NCBI GenBank assembly: GCA_958299035.1 | Contig: CATQJL010000316.1 | Coordinates: 16,214,347-16,278,346, forward strand | Direction: 5' to 3' | DNA from: Cylicocyclus nassatus | Taxonomy: Eukaryota > Nematoda > Chromadorea > Rhabditida > Strongylidae | Length of the DNA: 64,000 nucleotides | Part shown: in pieces, positions 43,846 through 56,281 of the stretch | Layout of the letters: each line of letters opens with the position of its first letter | Position numbering within the stretch: the stretch's first letter is position 1 | Notes under the pieces: generated by a model | Database searches by the model: none | The model's input: the letters and a program-made list of their open reading frames with translations, nothing else | What the model was told of the DNA's origin: nothing | Translations under genes and position numbers: made by a program

Positions 43846-45316
43846 TTAGGTTATGCCAATAGTAAAACTTATCTCTAATTAAATCAGGCTGTTATCTATT
43901 CCTGGCAAACTTAAGGAAACATTCGATAGAGCTAAGAAAGCTCTACAGGATGACCACCAAAGATCCGCCTAAGTCTAATCCAGGTAGAATTTGGAGTAAA
44001 AAATCAAAATTTCCTTTTCAGAAGTAATTGCATTCCAGAAAATTCCTACGGATTTTCAACTAGGTCGTTATACAGCAGACACTAGTAGCACCCAAAAGTG
44101 TATTCGGTGGATTTTCAGTGGCTCAAAATTGAAAAAATAATACGGCCCGTTGTCACTTTTCTCGGCTTTTTAATGCTAAGCTTGGTATTTCTCAATGACC
44201 AGGGGGCACACAGAGGTAAATTACTAAGGTCGTTCTTTTACTAACTAAGGCTTGAATTATACTATGACATATGTGGAAGAGGCTGGGGCGGAGCTTGTGA
44301 TTTTAGACCGTCTTCGTTTCTCGATTCGTGTGCATGGCAAAATCCTATAAAGGCAAATTTGAGTTCTACTATCCGTCTGCTGTATAATGACCAAGTTAAA
44401 AATTCGGGTTTCTTTTTCACAATCCAATTTTTAGGTGAAAATTGTTTTTTGACTTCGGCTCTAAATTTTACCTGGATTCGACTTAGGGCCACATGCACTG
44501 ACATCCCCGCGAGGAGGGGATCGCAGCTTAAAAGAAAGCTTTATATTTCGAAATTTCAGATGCCTGGATTTCACGCTGTGTACCTATCCGTAAGTATTCC
44601 TACTACCCTTCACTATGAACATGTTGAAGAGCAGCGAGAAGTTGTACGAACCGCATTTTCCAGCTTTTGTATGATCCCTGACGGTCCCCGGCGCTTTTCT
44701 TCAGAGTCATTTTTCTTTCTCCGAAGTTAACGAAAACCTTTCAAAGTTGTACTGAACATCTAACACAACAGTGCTAAGCATGTTGCTGATGAGAACAAAT
44801 GAGTGTTTGAAAGGTCGAATTTTTCGGTAAACCTCAAATTTCGACCTGTGGATCATAGAAAATTTCATAATTTCAAAACATCATTTATGCGCCACATGCT
44901 CAGCACTGTCGGGTTAGATAATCTGTAAAACTTTGAAGGTTTTTCGTTAACTTCGGAGAAAGAAAAATGACTTCAAAGAAAAGCGCCGGGGATCACCAGA
45001 GATCATACAAAAGCTGGAAAATGCGATTCGTACAGCTTCTCGCTCCTCTTCAACATATTCATAGTGAAGCGTAGTAGGAATACTTACGGATAGGTACACA
45101 ACGTGAAACCCAGGTATTTGGAGCTACGAAATATAAAGCTTTCTTTTAAGCTGCGATCCCCTCCCCAGCGGGAAGGTTAGTGCATGCGGCCCTTAGATGG
45201 TTCTTTGGGGATCGTCTCATAAAGCTTGCCTTGCTCTATCGAATGAAATCCAATGCTAGGAAAACAAGAACAATTTGATTTATTCAGAAGTAACGGTTTT
45301 CTTTGGGACAACCTAA
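43846..45316. mobile_element. Mariner-like foldback, family M1, with nested MITE
   Basis: Ends TTAGGTTATGCCAATAGTAA / TTTGGGACAACCTAA, TA both sides. Contains CGATAGAGCTAAGAAAGCTC like its relatives. The arms are less alike than in other copies, so it is older; a 707-bp MITE (44486-45192) sits inside. Confidence 0.75.
44486..45192. mobile_element. PIF/Harbinger-like foldback, GGGCCRCATGCACT ends
   Basis: Ends GGGCCACATGCACTGACATC and (reverse complement) GGGCCGCATGCACTAACCTT, flanked by TTA both sides, 707 bp palindrome. Same family as 60604-61312 flanked by TAA. TWA three-base target duplications and GGGCC termini suit PIF/Harbinger. Confidence 0.85.
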
Positions 45317-45863
45317 TATTTCAAAGCTTGCTCTCACGCGCGGATGCTTCTTACTTCTTTTAACTAGTTCACAATGCCGAAAGAATTCAGCAAATTCACG
45401 ACTGCTTTCTCATTAATCAGAGAAGACATTTTAGCGAATTTGGTCAGTCAGATAGTCCGAGTAAATTTTTCAATGTAGTCATGAGCTAGAGAGCAACTGT
45501 AGACAACGATTTGAGAAAATGCTGTGTAGCTATTACCTTGAGCAAATTGTTACCGCTTTCAACAAGGTGACTCAGAAGTAATGAGAACTTCAAATCTCTT
45601 GTTTGAACCTTGCTCAAGGAATACCCCCAAGTCACTGAGAGTATTGGCAAACAAGTTTTCTGAACGGTCGCTGTAGTTTTTCTTTCTTTTCCCATTATCC
45701 ATAATTTTTTGACTAAATTTCTATAATTGCTAAAATAATCGCAAAAGTTTAATACCCAAAGTTTATGCAGTCAACACATTAGTTGCGCAAAACTGCATAC
45801 AAAATTCTTGGATTACGATATTAAAGAGCGATAAATGCTTTTACTTGGCTGAATCAAGCTTAA
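45317..45863. other. Unassigned DNA
   Basis: No recognised gene or repeat end. Confidence 0.4.
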
Positions 45864-47396
45864 AGGCAGCGTCCGGGCAGGTCCGACGACTTCAAGAAAA
45901 GCACAGATTCCTACAACTCCCACCCCGATCAAGATTTTGCCCAAGTGGCGTCGCTCCACTTTGCTTCTGAAGCGAGAAAACCGCCTCAGAAGTGGCGACA
46001 GGGACACCCCTTTACGGCCGGCGGCGACATGCCCCCATCCAAGGATTTCACGTTAGATGTGCAGGTTGCCAATTCGTACTGTCATAACTGTGGACGGGTT
46101 GCAACATCGTACTGTCATAACCGTGCCGCAACACAATATTGCGCCGTCCTGCTTCTCTGGTTTCTAACCTGGGGCATGTGTGTGCTCGTCTGGAGGCCAC
46201 TGGAAGGGGCTTCCGAAAACCTCGGATTCATCGTTTTCATGCGCTCCGGCGCTTATATTCGCATTTAGGGCGACGAGTGGGGCCAAATCTATATATATAT
46301 ATAAAACTCAAACACTGTACCGTGTTTGTTACGATGTTTGTGGCTTATAGACTCCTTTGTATGTGAACCAAAGAGGCTGAATTTTGTTCCCCTAAAAACA
46401 AGCCACGGCGCAAAAGATGGGCTACTTTTTTCGACAATTCGCTGGGTCCTTCTATCGATTTATTGATATGCAGGTTGCCAATTCGTGGCGATTGCGACGC
46501 GTGCCTTCTAAACTTGCGAAAAAGTGACAAGTTGGACCGTGGCTTAAGATGAGAAGAATTCTTTGTTTCTTTTCTACATTATAAAGATGAGAAGAATCCT
46601 GTGTTTTCTTTTTATTCATCTTTCCCACGAAAACATCATGCACGCGCAGCGGTCGCCGCGCGGTCAGCAGTCGTTACGGTCAACGAATAAACGATAGTAA
46701 TGTTGTTAACGCAAGTCAAAGCTTTTTTTATGCAGATGTGAGCCATTCGCTAAGTTACAAGCTGTCTCAAATTGCGTGCCACACTCTAGCTTGGAACCTC
46801 CGACATGAATTCCAGCCGCATGAGCGTAACTCTCAATCTGAAAGCTTACATTATAATTTTGTTTATTGACTGAAGTCCTTGAGTTTTTTTCATTAATCTG
46901 TTATCCAAATGGCTCACAAGTTGTGGATTACATATCTTTAACGTGGTAGAATGGCTGTTGCTTTGGTTTTAAAGGTATTCGCTCTCTAAAGCAAGGACAA
47001 GAAGCACTTACCTTTGTCGTAGTACGGGAGAAGAGGGTAGAGTGCGGGAGTTAAAACAGAATAACCGATTAGCGGCGAAGTACTAGGAAAAATGATTCTC
47101 AGGATAGCAATGGGCGCTACATTATTCGAACTTTCTTCCACCTATATCGCAATGCTTGCTCTTCAAGTTTTTTCACGTCTTCCATGTTTCAAAAAGAAGA
47201 GAGACAATGCTGTTGAGTAAAAGTGTACACATTTTATTTTTATTTTTGCAAACAAACTTCAATGATACACTACTGCTTTGAGTGTCACATATATCCAAAG
47301 ACAGTGAACCTTAAGGCATGTTATCCCGGGCAAGGCCGGGTACGACAGCTAGTAAGACAATAAACCGGAGGTCGTCAATCTGACCGGACGCTGCCT
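45864..47396. mobile_element. TIR element with AGGCAGCGTCCGG ends and TTAA duplication
   Basis: TTAA/AGGCAGCGTCCGGGCAGGTC at the left, GACCGGACGCTGCCT/TTAA at the right. The four-base TTAA duplication is characteristic of piggyBac-type insertion, though piggyBac ends usually start CCY. Its interior is mostly a later Helitron (46288-47352), leaving about 470 bp of its own. Confidence 0.65.
46288..47352 (+). mobile_element. Helitron, family H4
   Basis: A/TCTATATATATATATAAAACTC start; end has hairpin CCCGGGCAAGGCCGGG then TACGACAGCTAG/T. 1065 bp, no foldback insert at its 5' end, unlike the other two H4 copies. Non-autonomous. Confidence 0.85.
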
Positions 47397-47816
47397 TTAA
47401 CATTATTGAAGCTTCCAATCCAAAAATGTGGGATTTTTGCAGTTTTGTCCTGCACGGTTTTTTTCAAAGTCAAAGCTTTGGGAAATCATTTTGAAAGCTG
47501 GACTAGCTTCAAAAAATCTAATAAATGGCAAAAATTTGCGTTAAATTTGGAACAAAGTTCTTCATCATCATATCAGATTCTCTCCTTCGCAGAGCTAGCG
47601 AGCGGCGGCTAATTTTCGTGCTCCGTTTCTTTTCCTATATTTTTCTCATTCCGTTTTCTATGGCAGATTTTCTTCACGAAATCTCCTTACAGTGTGTCTA
47701 GGTGCCCGTACAGCCCCTCTTGACTGCTGATTTGCCAATTCTTGCCTATTTTCGCTCAATTATCGCCTTTTCGTTATCTTTCGATCGATAACCGGTCCGA
47801 TTGAGATCAAGAAAAT
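47397..47816. other. Possible CR1 5' UTR
   Basis: Lies directly upstream of the LINE ORF1; no domain of its own. Confidence 0.3.
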
Positions 47817-48484
47817 ATGCCTGCAAAAACTACCCGCGCCTGCAAATCCAAAGTAGATACTAATGCATCTCAGCGCTCACTCCGAGGCAATGATGAAATT
47901 CAGGAAGACAGTAGAGCAAATGAAAACTGTAGCCAAATGAGTGCACATGATCTTATCGCCATCATGCTCGAAAGGAGTCATGATCCGATCATGACAGACA
48001 TGATCAAGGCGTTGGCTGAGAAGGTTCCAAAAGATTTTTCGGCGATAGTAGAAGATAAAAAAAGAGCCCGGAGCCTCGTTATAAGCGGAGTTGAAGAACC
48101 CGCTCAAGTTTGGGAGCATTGGGGAGAAGAAGGTACCTTCAAGACGAAGTGGATTCTATTTTGGGTGCCTTGGACGTGGCTGTCCCCCCAGTGAATTCTT
48201 CTGAATGGGAAACCCAGTCCTCCCGTCCAAGGCTTATTAAAGTTGTACTTCCATCCACTTATTATTGGAGGCTCGCCCTCACCAATGCTCATACTTTGCG
48301 CAGTTCAGGATTTTCAGGGATCTTCGTTCGGAGAAGCCTAACAGACGAAGAACGCAGAGCTGAATTCGAGTTGCGACAAGAAGCACGTGAACGCAATAAA
48401 AGTAGGGAAAAAGAGTGGGTGGTTTACCGCGGGAAACTTGTGCGAGTAGTTGATCTGGCTAATGGTCGGTCGGGAAACGCGTGA
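47817..48484 (+). pseudogene. CR1-like LINE ORF1 (RNA-binding protein)
   Basis: Two overlapping frames (47817-48194 and 48110-48484) form one ORF1 broken by a frameshift near 48110-48120. The N-terminal part ends with KKRARSLVISGVEEPAQ, the usual start of the ORF1 RRM-like domain; the second frame continues with LQDEVDSILGALDVAVPPV, SRPRLIKVVLPS, NAHTLRSSGFSGIFVRRS and a basic EERRAEFELRQEARERN helix, ending EWVVYRGKLVRV. In CR1/L2-type elements this protein coats the RNA. The stop at 48482-48484 overlaps the start of ORF2 by four bases. Confidence 0.7.
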
Positions 48485-51300
48485 TTTCGCATGGCACAAC
48501 TACTGATTTACGAGCTTATCTACTTAATGCGAGGAGCCTAGTAAACAAAATTGATCATCTTCACACTTTTCTCTCTATCTATAAACCCGACATTGTTTTT
48601 GTAACCAAAACAAGGTTTTCTTCTATCTTTGACGGTGAAATAATAGGAAATTTTCCATACTCCATTTTTCGATCTGATAGAAGTTTCCGCAAAGGCGGTG
48701 GAGTATGTATTTTAGCTTTCTCTGCAATACTGGTCCAAAAAATAGAAACATTGATCAACATGAAAGCAAACGTGTTGTGCGTTGACCTGATTATGCCACG
48801 TAAAACTTCTAAAGAGACTGATTTTGGTTTACCGACCACCCAGTAGTCAGACCAGCGATGATGACCTACTCATACAAACGTTGACCTATCGAGTGTTTGC
48901 CCAGATACCGTAATGATGGGTGATTTTAACTTGCAGATTAATTGGGGCAGTGCTGTTGCACTTAACCATACTACTGCGAGATTTCTAAGCTTTTTTGATG
49001 AACTGGGTTTGAGTCAATTAGTAAATTGTCCAACTCATGTGTCAAAAATTCTCGATCTCATTTTGTCATCATTACCTACTGTCTCAAATGTACGAATTCT
49101 ACCTCCATTCGCTAACTCTGACCATTGCATCATTGGTTTTAATGTGAATGTTATTCATAGTCTTTCTGCTACTTTTCCTATGCCAGACTTTTTGAAAATT
49201 GATTTCGATTCTTTGAATTCTTATCTTGCGAACGTTGACTGGTGGGACATATTTAATCAATACTCAGTTGATGATCTGTACCAAAGATTTTGCAATGTGA
49301 TATACAACGCGCTCAAGATCTTCGTACCTTTCCGAATCCACTGCCAGACAAATACCAGCTACCCTAAACACATAAAATGGAACAAAAGCAGCGGGTTTTC
49401 CTTGAGAGTCAAGATCCAGGTGAAAGTTCAATGTACAAGAAAATCTGTATGGACATAGATTTTCATGTGAAGAAATTTCCAGACTATCAAGAAAGGAAGC
49501 TTGCCTCTAGAGCCTCATCGAAATTCTCATATCAATTTATTAATAGAAAATTAAAAGGATGTTCCCGTTTGCCAGTACTCATGAATTCGACTGGCATTAC
49601 CTATAGTTCTGATTTCGATAAAGCTAATGCCTTAGCCGAGTATTTTGCCAGTGTTTTTACTCTAAATGACAATAGCTTTTCAAATGATGATATTATTGAC
49701 CGACTGTCAACCAGTCGACGGCTTGATAATGTTTACTTCTCCCCTTCTGATATTCGAACTGTTTTGAAGAGATTAAAGCCTTCAATATCAGAACCTTCTG
49801 ATGGTATCCCCCAGATTATCTACAAAGAATGTGCGGATTCGCTTAGCAAATCTTTGGCACATATCTTCAACATTTCTATGTCTGTCTTCTGGTGAAGTGC
49901 CTAAGATATGGAAAGAAGCAATAATTACAACAATTCCAAAGACATCTAATGCAAGGCTAGTTTCAGAATTCCGTCCGATTAGCATAACATCTCCCTCTGT
50001 CAAGGTTATGGAAAAGATCTTAAGGGATAATATCACCTCTTGGCTAAATAAATTAGGTATTATACCTGAAGAGCAGCACGGTTTTCTACAAGGTGCGAAC
50101 ACATTGAGTAACTTAGCCGACAGCATGTTCGACTGGACAGTTGCTCTAAACAATAATCAAGCCGTAGATATTATTTTTGTCGATCTCTCGAAAGCTTTTG
50201 TCAGGGTATGTCATCGGGAACTTGTTATGAAGTTAAGTAGCCTTGGCATATCCGGCAACCTTCTCGCTTGGCTTGAATCTTACTTAAGTGACAGGAGTAT
50301 GACGGTGAAAGTTGGCCATACCCACTCTGAGAAACACTCTTGTCAGAGTGGAGTGCCTCAAGGGGGTGCACTTTCACCGCTACTTTTTTGAATTTACACC
50401 ATGGTTTACCTTCCATACTGAAAACAGCACCTTGCATCAAGGTCAAGATGTTCGCTGACGACATCAAAATCTATGGAATTTATGACCTTTCCAACTATGA
50501 TGAAGTTCGCCAAGCGCTTGAAATGTCCATTAAACGAATGCTGGATTGGTCAAAAATGTGGGATCTTCCCATTAATCTTGATGAGTGTTCTGTTATGCGA
50601 ATCAGAGGGGAGGAAGGAGCTGAGTATGAGATAGATGGTGTCACCCTGAATGAGTGTACGTCATCTAAGGACTTGGGAGTATTAATTGAACCCTCTCTCA
50701 GATTTTCGCAGCATATAAGCAACATAATCATGAAGGCATACCGTGTTTTATATGCTATCTTTAGATCAACACGCTCAAAAAATCCTGAGATTTATAAACG
50801 ATTACACAATGCTTATGTTTTGCCACATCTCGAATACTGTTCATATGGAGTTCATATCTCAAGAAGGACATCAGGCGTATAGAAAAGGTCCAGCAAACTT
50901 TTACACGTTTGCTGTACCTAAGATGTTGGCCTAATCATAACAGAAATATGCCTTGCTGCACTGAACGACTCAACATGATATGGGGAGGAGCCTAGAATAT
51001 CGTAGAAAGCTATCAGACATGATTTTTTGCTTCCGGGTACTTCGAAAAGAAATCAGATTACGAGCGAGTAAGTATTGGGTATTCATGCCTAGCAGTCAAC
51101 GTCGTTCTCAGTCATTCAATATTCACTACGCCCGAACTAGACGGAAGAAGTTCTTGTCGGTCTTCAATACCTTGTTCTACCGTGGCGCGAGGTTCCTACA
51201 GCGTCTCCCCCCAAATGTGCTCAGCTCAGCAGATAGTTCCGGCTTCAGGAGAAAGCTAAGGAAAGTTGATTTGCATCAAATTTTAAATCTCTCTCGATAG
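48481..51300 (+). pseudogene. CR1-like LINE ORF2: endonuclease and reverse transcriptase
   Basis: Endonuclease: LRAYLLNARSLVNKID (48505), KPDIVFVTKTRFSS (catalytic Glu of the usual TETW changed to Lys), GGGVCILA (48695), a stop at 48844, then MMGDFNLQINW (48913, GDFN), LDLILSS (49050) and NSDHCIIGF (49120). RT: DGIPQIIYKECA (49800), EFRPISITS (49966), EEQHGFLQGAN (50070), IFVDLSKAF (50175), SGVPQGGALSPLLF (50348), and FADD at 50451-50462 in another frame. C-terminus: LEYCSYGVHISRRT (50830), KVQQTFTRLLYLR (50890), ending FRRKLRKVDLHQIL (51260). Frameshifts occur near 48850, 49450, 49890 and 50390. Nearly full length but dead. Confidence 0.9.
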
Positions 51301-52035
51301 TATCTGTTCATCTTTTTTTCAGCTGGACTGCGCGGCTTCTTGGCTTACTCATGTCTTTCGGCAGCAGAATTATAGTCTATCGACGTACAAGTCTATTATG
51401 ATTTTTTTTCTGAGTTCTAATTTCATTAGGTAATATTAAAGTATACGATAGTCTCCCTGGTACAATACGCCTTCAAGTCCAGAGGGATTCTACCTAACTT
51501 CATTTGATTATTACAATTATAGCAGGAAGTTGACTACTGCTGATTTTTACAATAGTTTACTTGGAATCCTCCTACCTAACCAACTTTGTGGATAAGGGTG
51601 TTTGATGATGTAACCAGGCACGCATGATTAGCCCATTCGCCCTTTATGTTGAGGTACGGTAGTTATAGAAAAGATACAGTGATACAGCGATAGATGCGAA
51701 TTGCCTCTGGGGTGCTTATGGTCTTGGTCCCACTTCAGTCATTGCTCATTATATCTATACATCGTTGATAAACTTCAATCATAGTATGACGCAGAATGGC
51801 TGACTCACAAACATAGTAAGCCATTATGTGGTGGTTGATTTTTTGCTAGATCTCATTATGTTATGGAAGTGAGGTAGTGTCCAACTGGCTTAGACTGGTT
51901 AACTGTTGATCCGATCTTTCATCATTTAGTAATGCTTTCTTTTTAATGTTTGTGATTGATTGATTGATTGATTTATCTCCGTTTGAATTACTGGCGCACT
52001 ACGTGCATTAATAAATAGATAAATAAATATCTGCT
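51301..52035 (+). mobile_element. CR1-like LINE 3' UTR and tail
   Basis: Ends with (TGAT)4 at 51953-51970 and an AATAAATAGATAAATAAATA tail at 52010-52029. Short tandem tails instead of poly(A) are usual for CR1-type LINEs. Confidence 0.6.
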
Positions 52036-53315
52036 GTCCAAAAGGCATGCTGAAAATTACTCAATATTTTTGAAATGCAGCTTTTCAATGCTCACATTCC
52101 ACTTCTCTGTTTGCATCAAGTGCGATTTCCTCTAAATTTGTATGACGTGTGCTAAATCTGCATTTCATTCGACTTATTTCTACGCGCCAGATTCTTTCCT
52201 AAGCAGAATATGCAGAATGCGATACAACGGACCCATTCTACACAGCGACAGTAAGACTATTTGAGTAAATTGCAACAGCTTTTTTTTTGCTTTTTTTGAT
52301 TTCTAAATTTTAACCGGTTCCAAATTTACGAGATGGAGTACTCATGTCTACCCATGCGATTTGCACATGATGCTAAATAAAATGACATCTTGAAGCCACT
52401 ATCAAGTGTTATAATTTTCGCTTATTAAAGACCTTCCACACCCTATGCAACTCTTCCATTCACTGTTTCGAGTTCCTATGAAATTTACGATAATTCCGTG
52501 TTTCGAAGCCCGTAGAACCAACTTGGACGAAATGTGCTTTGCTATTCCGAAGTGCGCTGCAGGTTTAATCACTTCGACGAAGTGGTTGTCGCTCGCCAGC
52601 CAAGATTTGTTGAAACACGAAGGAAATTCGGTGAGTCGACCAGCGCACCAAAACGCCCTTTGCGGACCACTTCGAAGGCGATTTTTGGAGTAGGGATAGC
52701 CGAATTAAGTCAGACTTGGGCTTTGGCCTTTGAGCGCCATTCAAAGGCAGTGTCCCGGCAGATTCGCGCTCTGAGGATATAGCTGTAATGGGGTTCTTGG
52801 TCACACCACTGACCTCAGACGCAGCCGCATGAATGATGTTCCTCCTGCGCTGAGAAAATAGCCGCTCGCGCAACCCAATTGGCGCGCACTCGAACGGCTT
52901 CGCTTGACTGTTCGGAGCTGGACTCCACAAGCCCCGCGTGCATGCTATAAGCTAAAAGCTAAAGCAAAAATTACAGGCGGCAGGGTCTTCGCGCTAGAGA
53001 CTCCCAACTTTTCATTGAAAATCTCATCTGAGCTACCTTTTGGATGTTAGGGAAACGGTCACAAAAACGTCTTTTTCACCCGGTTCAAGCTCGAATTCGG
53101 GCTTACATATCGGACCTAAAACATGCAGAGAGGTGGAAATGCAGAAACTGTCGGGTTACTGCCACTAGCATGGTCCACCCAACTCGACTCTAATGTTTCT
53201 GCCGTTCCGGGGCCTTTTCATGTCCTTAATTCCAGACACCATGTCAAAAACCAAGACAATCTCCGTTTCGCAGAACAAAAACGGTGATTGGTTGAGTGCG
53301 CACCGATAGGCGGGA
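52036..53315. other. Unassigned DNA, G+C-richer from 52480
   Basis: 52480-52950 has several long overlapping frames on both strands, as expected of G+C-rich non-coding DNA; the 121-codon minus frame at 52565-52930 has no recognised domain. It could be host or foreign DNA joined to the cDNA-primer site at 53316. Confidence 0.35.
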
Positions 53316-53345
53316 AAGCAGTGGTATCAACGCAGAGTACTGGAG
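53316..53345 (+). other. Laboratory SMART-type cDNA primer sequence
   Basis: Bases 53316-53340 match, over all 25 positions, the universal SMART/Smart-seq primer core that begins AAGCAGTGGTATCAACGC and ends GAGTAC. The next five bases, TGGAG, complete a CTGGAG site (BpmI/GsuI), which I recall being present in some cDNA kit primers. A natural match of this length is not credible; this is an artefact or a chimeric join. Confidence 0.9.
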
Positions 53346-53752
53346 CCAATTCGCAACGAAGCCATTTTCGACCCCACGAATAGACGGCGCCTTTAATGTC
53401 AATTTCATTGACACTGCTTTTGATCATTATTTCGTTCCACTATGCCACACTCAAAAACATGTCTTCTACCACTCTCGCACAAGGCAAGATACTTTTTTAC
53501 GGAGAGATAACTCCGCAAATTATTTTACTTATAGCAACCTCTTTACGTCACTCAGGTTCAATGTTGTGCAATACATTGTTCACTAAATTCTTATAAGAAC
53601 TTGTAATGGTTGTGTCGCACAGAAAAACGTGAGGTAATTGCTTAAGATTTGAAGTTTGGGTATCCGAACGGGCATGAGCGCATTCGTAATTATTAAACTC
53701 TGCATATTATTCAGACAAAACCTGATCTGTAAAGTTTGAGTTCAACAGCAAT
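53346..53752. other. Unassigned DNA next to the primer sequence
   Basis: Holds a 96-codon frame (from 53296) that starts before the primer and reads through it, so it is not a natural gene. No recognised domain. Confidence 0.4.
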
Positions 53753-54917
53753 ACATCTTATATATAAAGCTGAATGTCTGTTTGTCTGTATGTCTGTCTG
53801 TATGTATGTCTGTCTGTACGTATGTTCCGAATAGAAAATTCCATTTCTGAACCGATCGGGACCAAACTTGGCACACATACACTTCGGGCCCCGGCGGGTG
53901 TCATAGGCTACTTTTCGTCATCGATCGATATCGATTTTATTGATTTTTTGCAAAATTTGAGCTACGGGGCTGGGAGTTGGTACAGGTGGGTAATCGAGCA
54001 TGCTGATCACCCCCGTGGGGGTGATCAGCATGCTCGATTACACCCCCCCCTACCAAATTCCAGCCCCCTAGCTCAAATTTTGCAAAAAATCGATAAAATT
54101 GACATCGATCGATAACGAAAAGTGGACTGTGACACCCGCCGGGGCCCGAAGTGTATGTGTGCCAAGTTTGGTCCGGATCGGTTAAGAAATGGAATTTTCT
54201 ATTCAGAACATACGGCGGAGCCGGGTAAGCCAGCTAGTGACTTATAATAAAGCGCGTGTCTGTCTGTCTGTCTCTGTGTTTGTTTATGTCTGTCTGTCAC
54301 GAAATTTATAGAGCGTTTTGTGGGCAAGGTCTTAAACTGAAATTTTGGTCATGGCACCCTACCAGCATGTAGGTAAAAAGTGCAAAAGCACAAGCTGATT
54401 CGATATTTGATACCTTTAAAAAATGCGCGTCAAACGGGCCCACGCGGCGCGCAAATAGGTCATTAACTCGACTTTCTGCAAATTCATGATTTGCCTGACA
54501 AGTACATCTGCGCCTCATGAATTCTAGCCCAAAAAGTTCTCAAAAACTTTGCTTTTCTGCGAAAACAGCGCCAAGAAGGGTGATCGCTTCGATAGTCTTG
54601 GCAAGGTTTTAGGTTCAGATTTGAGAAGATTTTTGCACTGAAATTTAGTTCAAAGTGACTATTATCCTTATGACGACAACCAAGCCAAAACAAATTCAGA
54701 AATCTATTCAAATTCGCAGGTGTTTCTTTGCGACAAGTTTTTTCCCTCAAATTTACCGATCTTACTTGAAGATGCTTCAAGAATGAACAGTTTTGTTTAC
54801 TATTCTTGTGATGTTTAGCATCCTTGGCGATTTTAAAGTCATCATTATGCGAATATGAGAAAGGCAAACGGATAGGTCTGCCAGTACGGACCTCCGCGAA
54901 GCGGAGTGACGCACTGG
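53753..54917 (+). mobile_element. Helitron, family H2, split by an H1 Helitron
   Basis: The body TGACTTATAATAAAGCGCGTGTC starts at 54238, right after the end of the H1 element, and ends with CCTCCGCGAAGCGGAGTGACGCACTGG/T. The first bases (TCA, decayed) would lie left of H1, so H1 landed at the A/T three bases into H2. A minus-strand ORF (54306-54518) is conserved with other copies. Confidence 0.7.
53756..54237 (+). mobile_element. Helitron, family H1, minimal copy
   Basis: A/TCTTATATATAAAGCTGAATG start, GGAGCCGGGTAAGCCAGCTAG/T end, 482 bp. Only one satellite unit on each side of the central hairpin 53996-54033; shows the unexpanded form of the family. Confidence 0.85.
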
Positions 54918-54986
54918 TCATCAAATAATCAGGATATGAAGTGCTCGGCTAATGAAATTTTGAAAAGATTCTTGAGGTTATCTGGG

Positions 54987-55385
54987 CCCGTAGTAATCTA
55001 CCTTACCTGCCGGCAGGTCTTGCCCTCAACTCGCCGCGATCTCGCCCTCAGGTCATGAAAGCTGTCAGCGCCCTCTCTAGCTTCTTCAAAGCAATCAGCT
55101 TGGCGCTCTCCAGGTCTGACGGTCCAGCTTAGAGGTGGGCACCAGATGGAGATCGAAAAAAATCCGAAAAATCCCAAAAACTTCAAATTTTGGACTCAAA
55201 AGATTGACCTGCCGGCAACTTCGTGAGGCATTTTGTCGAGATTTCTGCCGCGATCTCGCCCTCAACCTGCCGGCGTCTCGCCCTTATGTCAGCAAAGAAA
55301 GGAAAATAGCGTGCATATTGAGGAGTGCAACCTGCCGGCATCTCGTCGTGCCCCTACCACGTCGAGATGCGGCAGGTTCATGACA
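54987..55385. repeat. CCTGCCGGC-rich repeat region
   Basis: Begins GGGCCCGTAGTAATCT, close to the GGGCCGGTAGTAATCT end of the element at 34687, and contains five CCTGCCGGC or complement words with CTCGCCCTCA and GATCTCGCC around them. Possibly a related TIR element; no right end found. Confidence 0.4.
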
Positions 55386-56281
55386 TTCATCTCGTCATCC
55401 GCCGGATTTTTGATCGATTTCTTTACTTTCCGTGTTTTTTTCTTGTTTTTGAGGCACACTTATAACCCAAAGCAGTCACAAAATTTCAAAAATAGGTGGC
55501 ATGATAAGTTTTTCTAGTTTGCTGAAAGAAAAATAGCGATCAGAACGTTTCATGCACGGCTAGGACCATTCCTTGTTTCCCATTGCATGTTTTCCTATCT
55601 GCATTTCAATCTATAGCAAGTTCTTTGAAGGATTCTCTCATGTTTATTGTTTTTTGCTAAAGATAGATTCTCAGTATGACGGTTTCGTTTCTCATGTTGT
55701 TCGGTGTCTCTACGAGCTTTGATATCTATTCACATCAGTATTTGGATAAGTCGGGCCACTTTTACTTGAGTGTATGTATTCTGGGAATTTATAAGATCGT
55801 ATTGCACTATTATTCTGTGGCTTATCGAATGGTCCATAATCAATTGCATGCCCGTGCGATTTGGCAGCACTTGCTATGTTGGGCTTAGTGATTTCCGTTG
55901 ATTTCGCATGTTTTGTCTCATCAACAGTTTAGAATTTGTTGAGAATATTACCTTTCCAGTAATGAATCAGTAACTCCTCTTCCAAAATGTCTGAGAAAAC
56001 TGCCCGAAGCGTGCTACCCTCAAGTCTGCGTCATGCGTTTCAATCTACATGGACTATGTGGATGTAGATGACGGCCGCGATTTTGTAAACTGTCTCTGAT
56101 GAGACGATACAAGTCATTCTGTCAGTATGACAGTAGAATGCTTCCAAATGCTCAGGTACTTAAACCTACTTGACAGAGTTGCTTTTTTATAAATTTTGAC
56201 CTTTGTTAGCTTTCCGCTTTTGCCTTCATAGAGCATCGGTCCCAAACTTGCGAACACGATGTAATATGCGTCTCTCCCAGA
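55386..56281. other. Unassigned DNA
   Basis: A 70-codon plus frame at 55676-55888 is hydrophobic and could be a membrane-protein exon, but no family or splice context supports it. Confidence 0.25.

Noticed and set aside
52565..52930. 121-codon frame on the minus strand
   Set aside because: Overlapping frames of similar length on the other strand show it is a G+C-composition effect; no domain recognised, and the area adjoins a primer artefact.
55676..55888. Possible chemoreceptor exon
   Set aside because: Hydrophobic composition only; no family motif, no partner exons.
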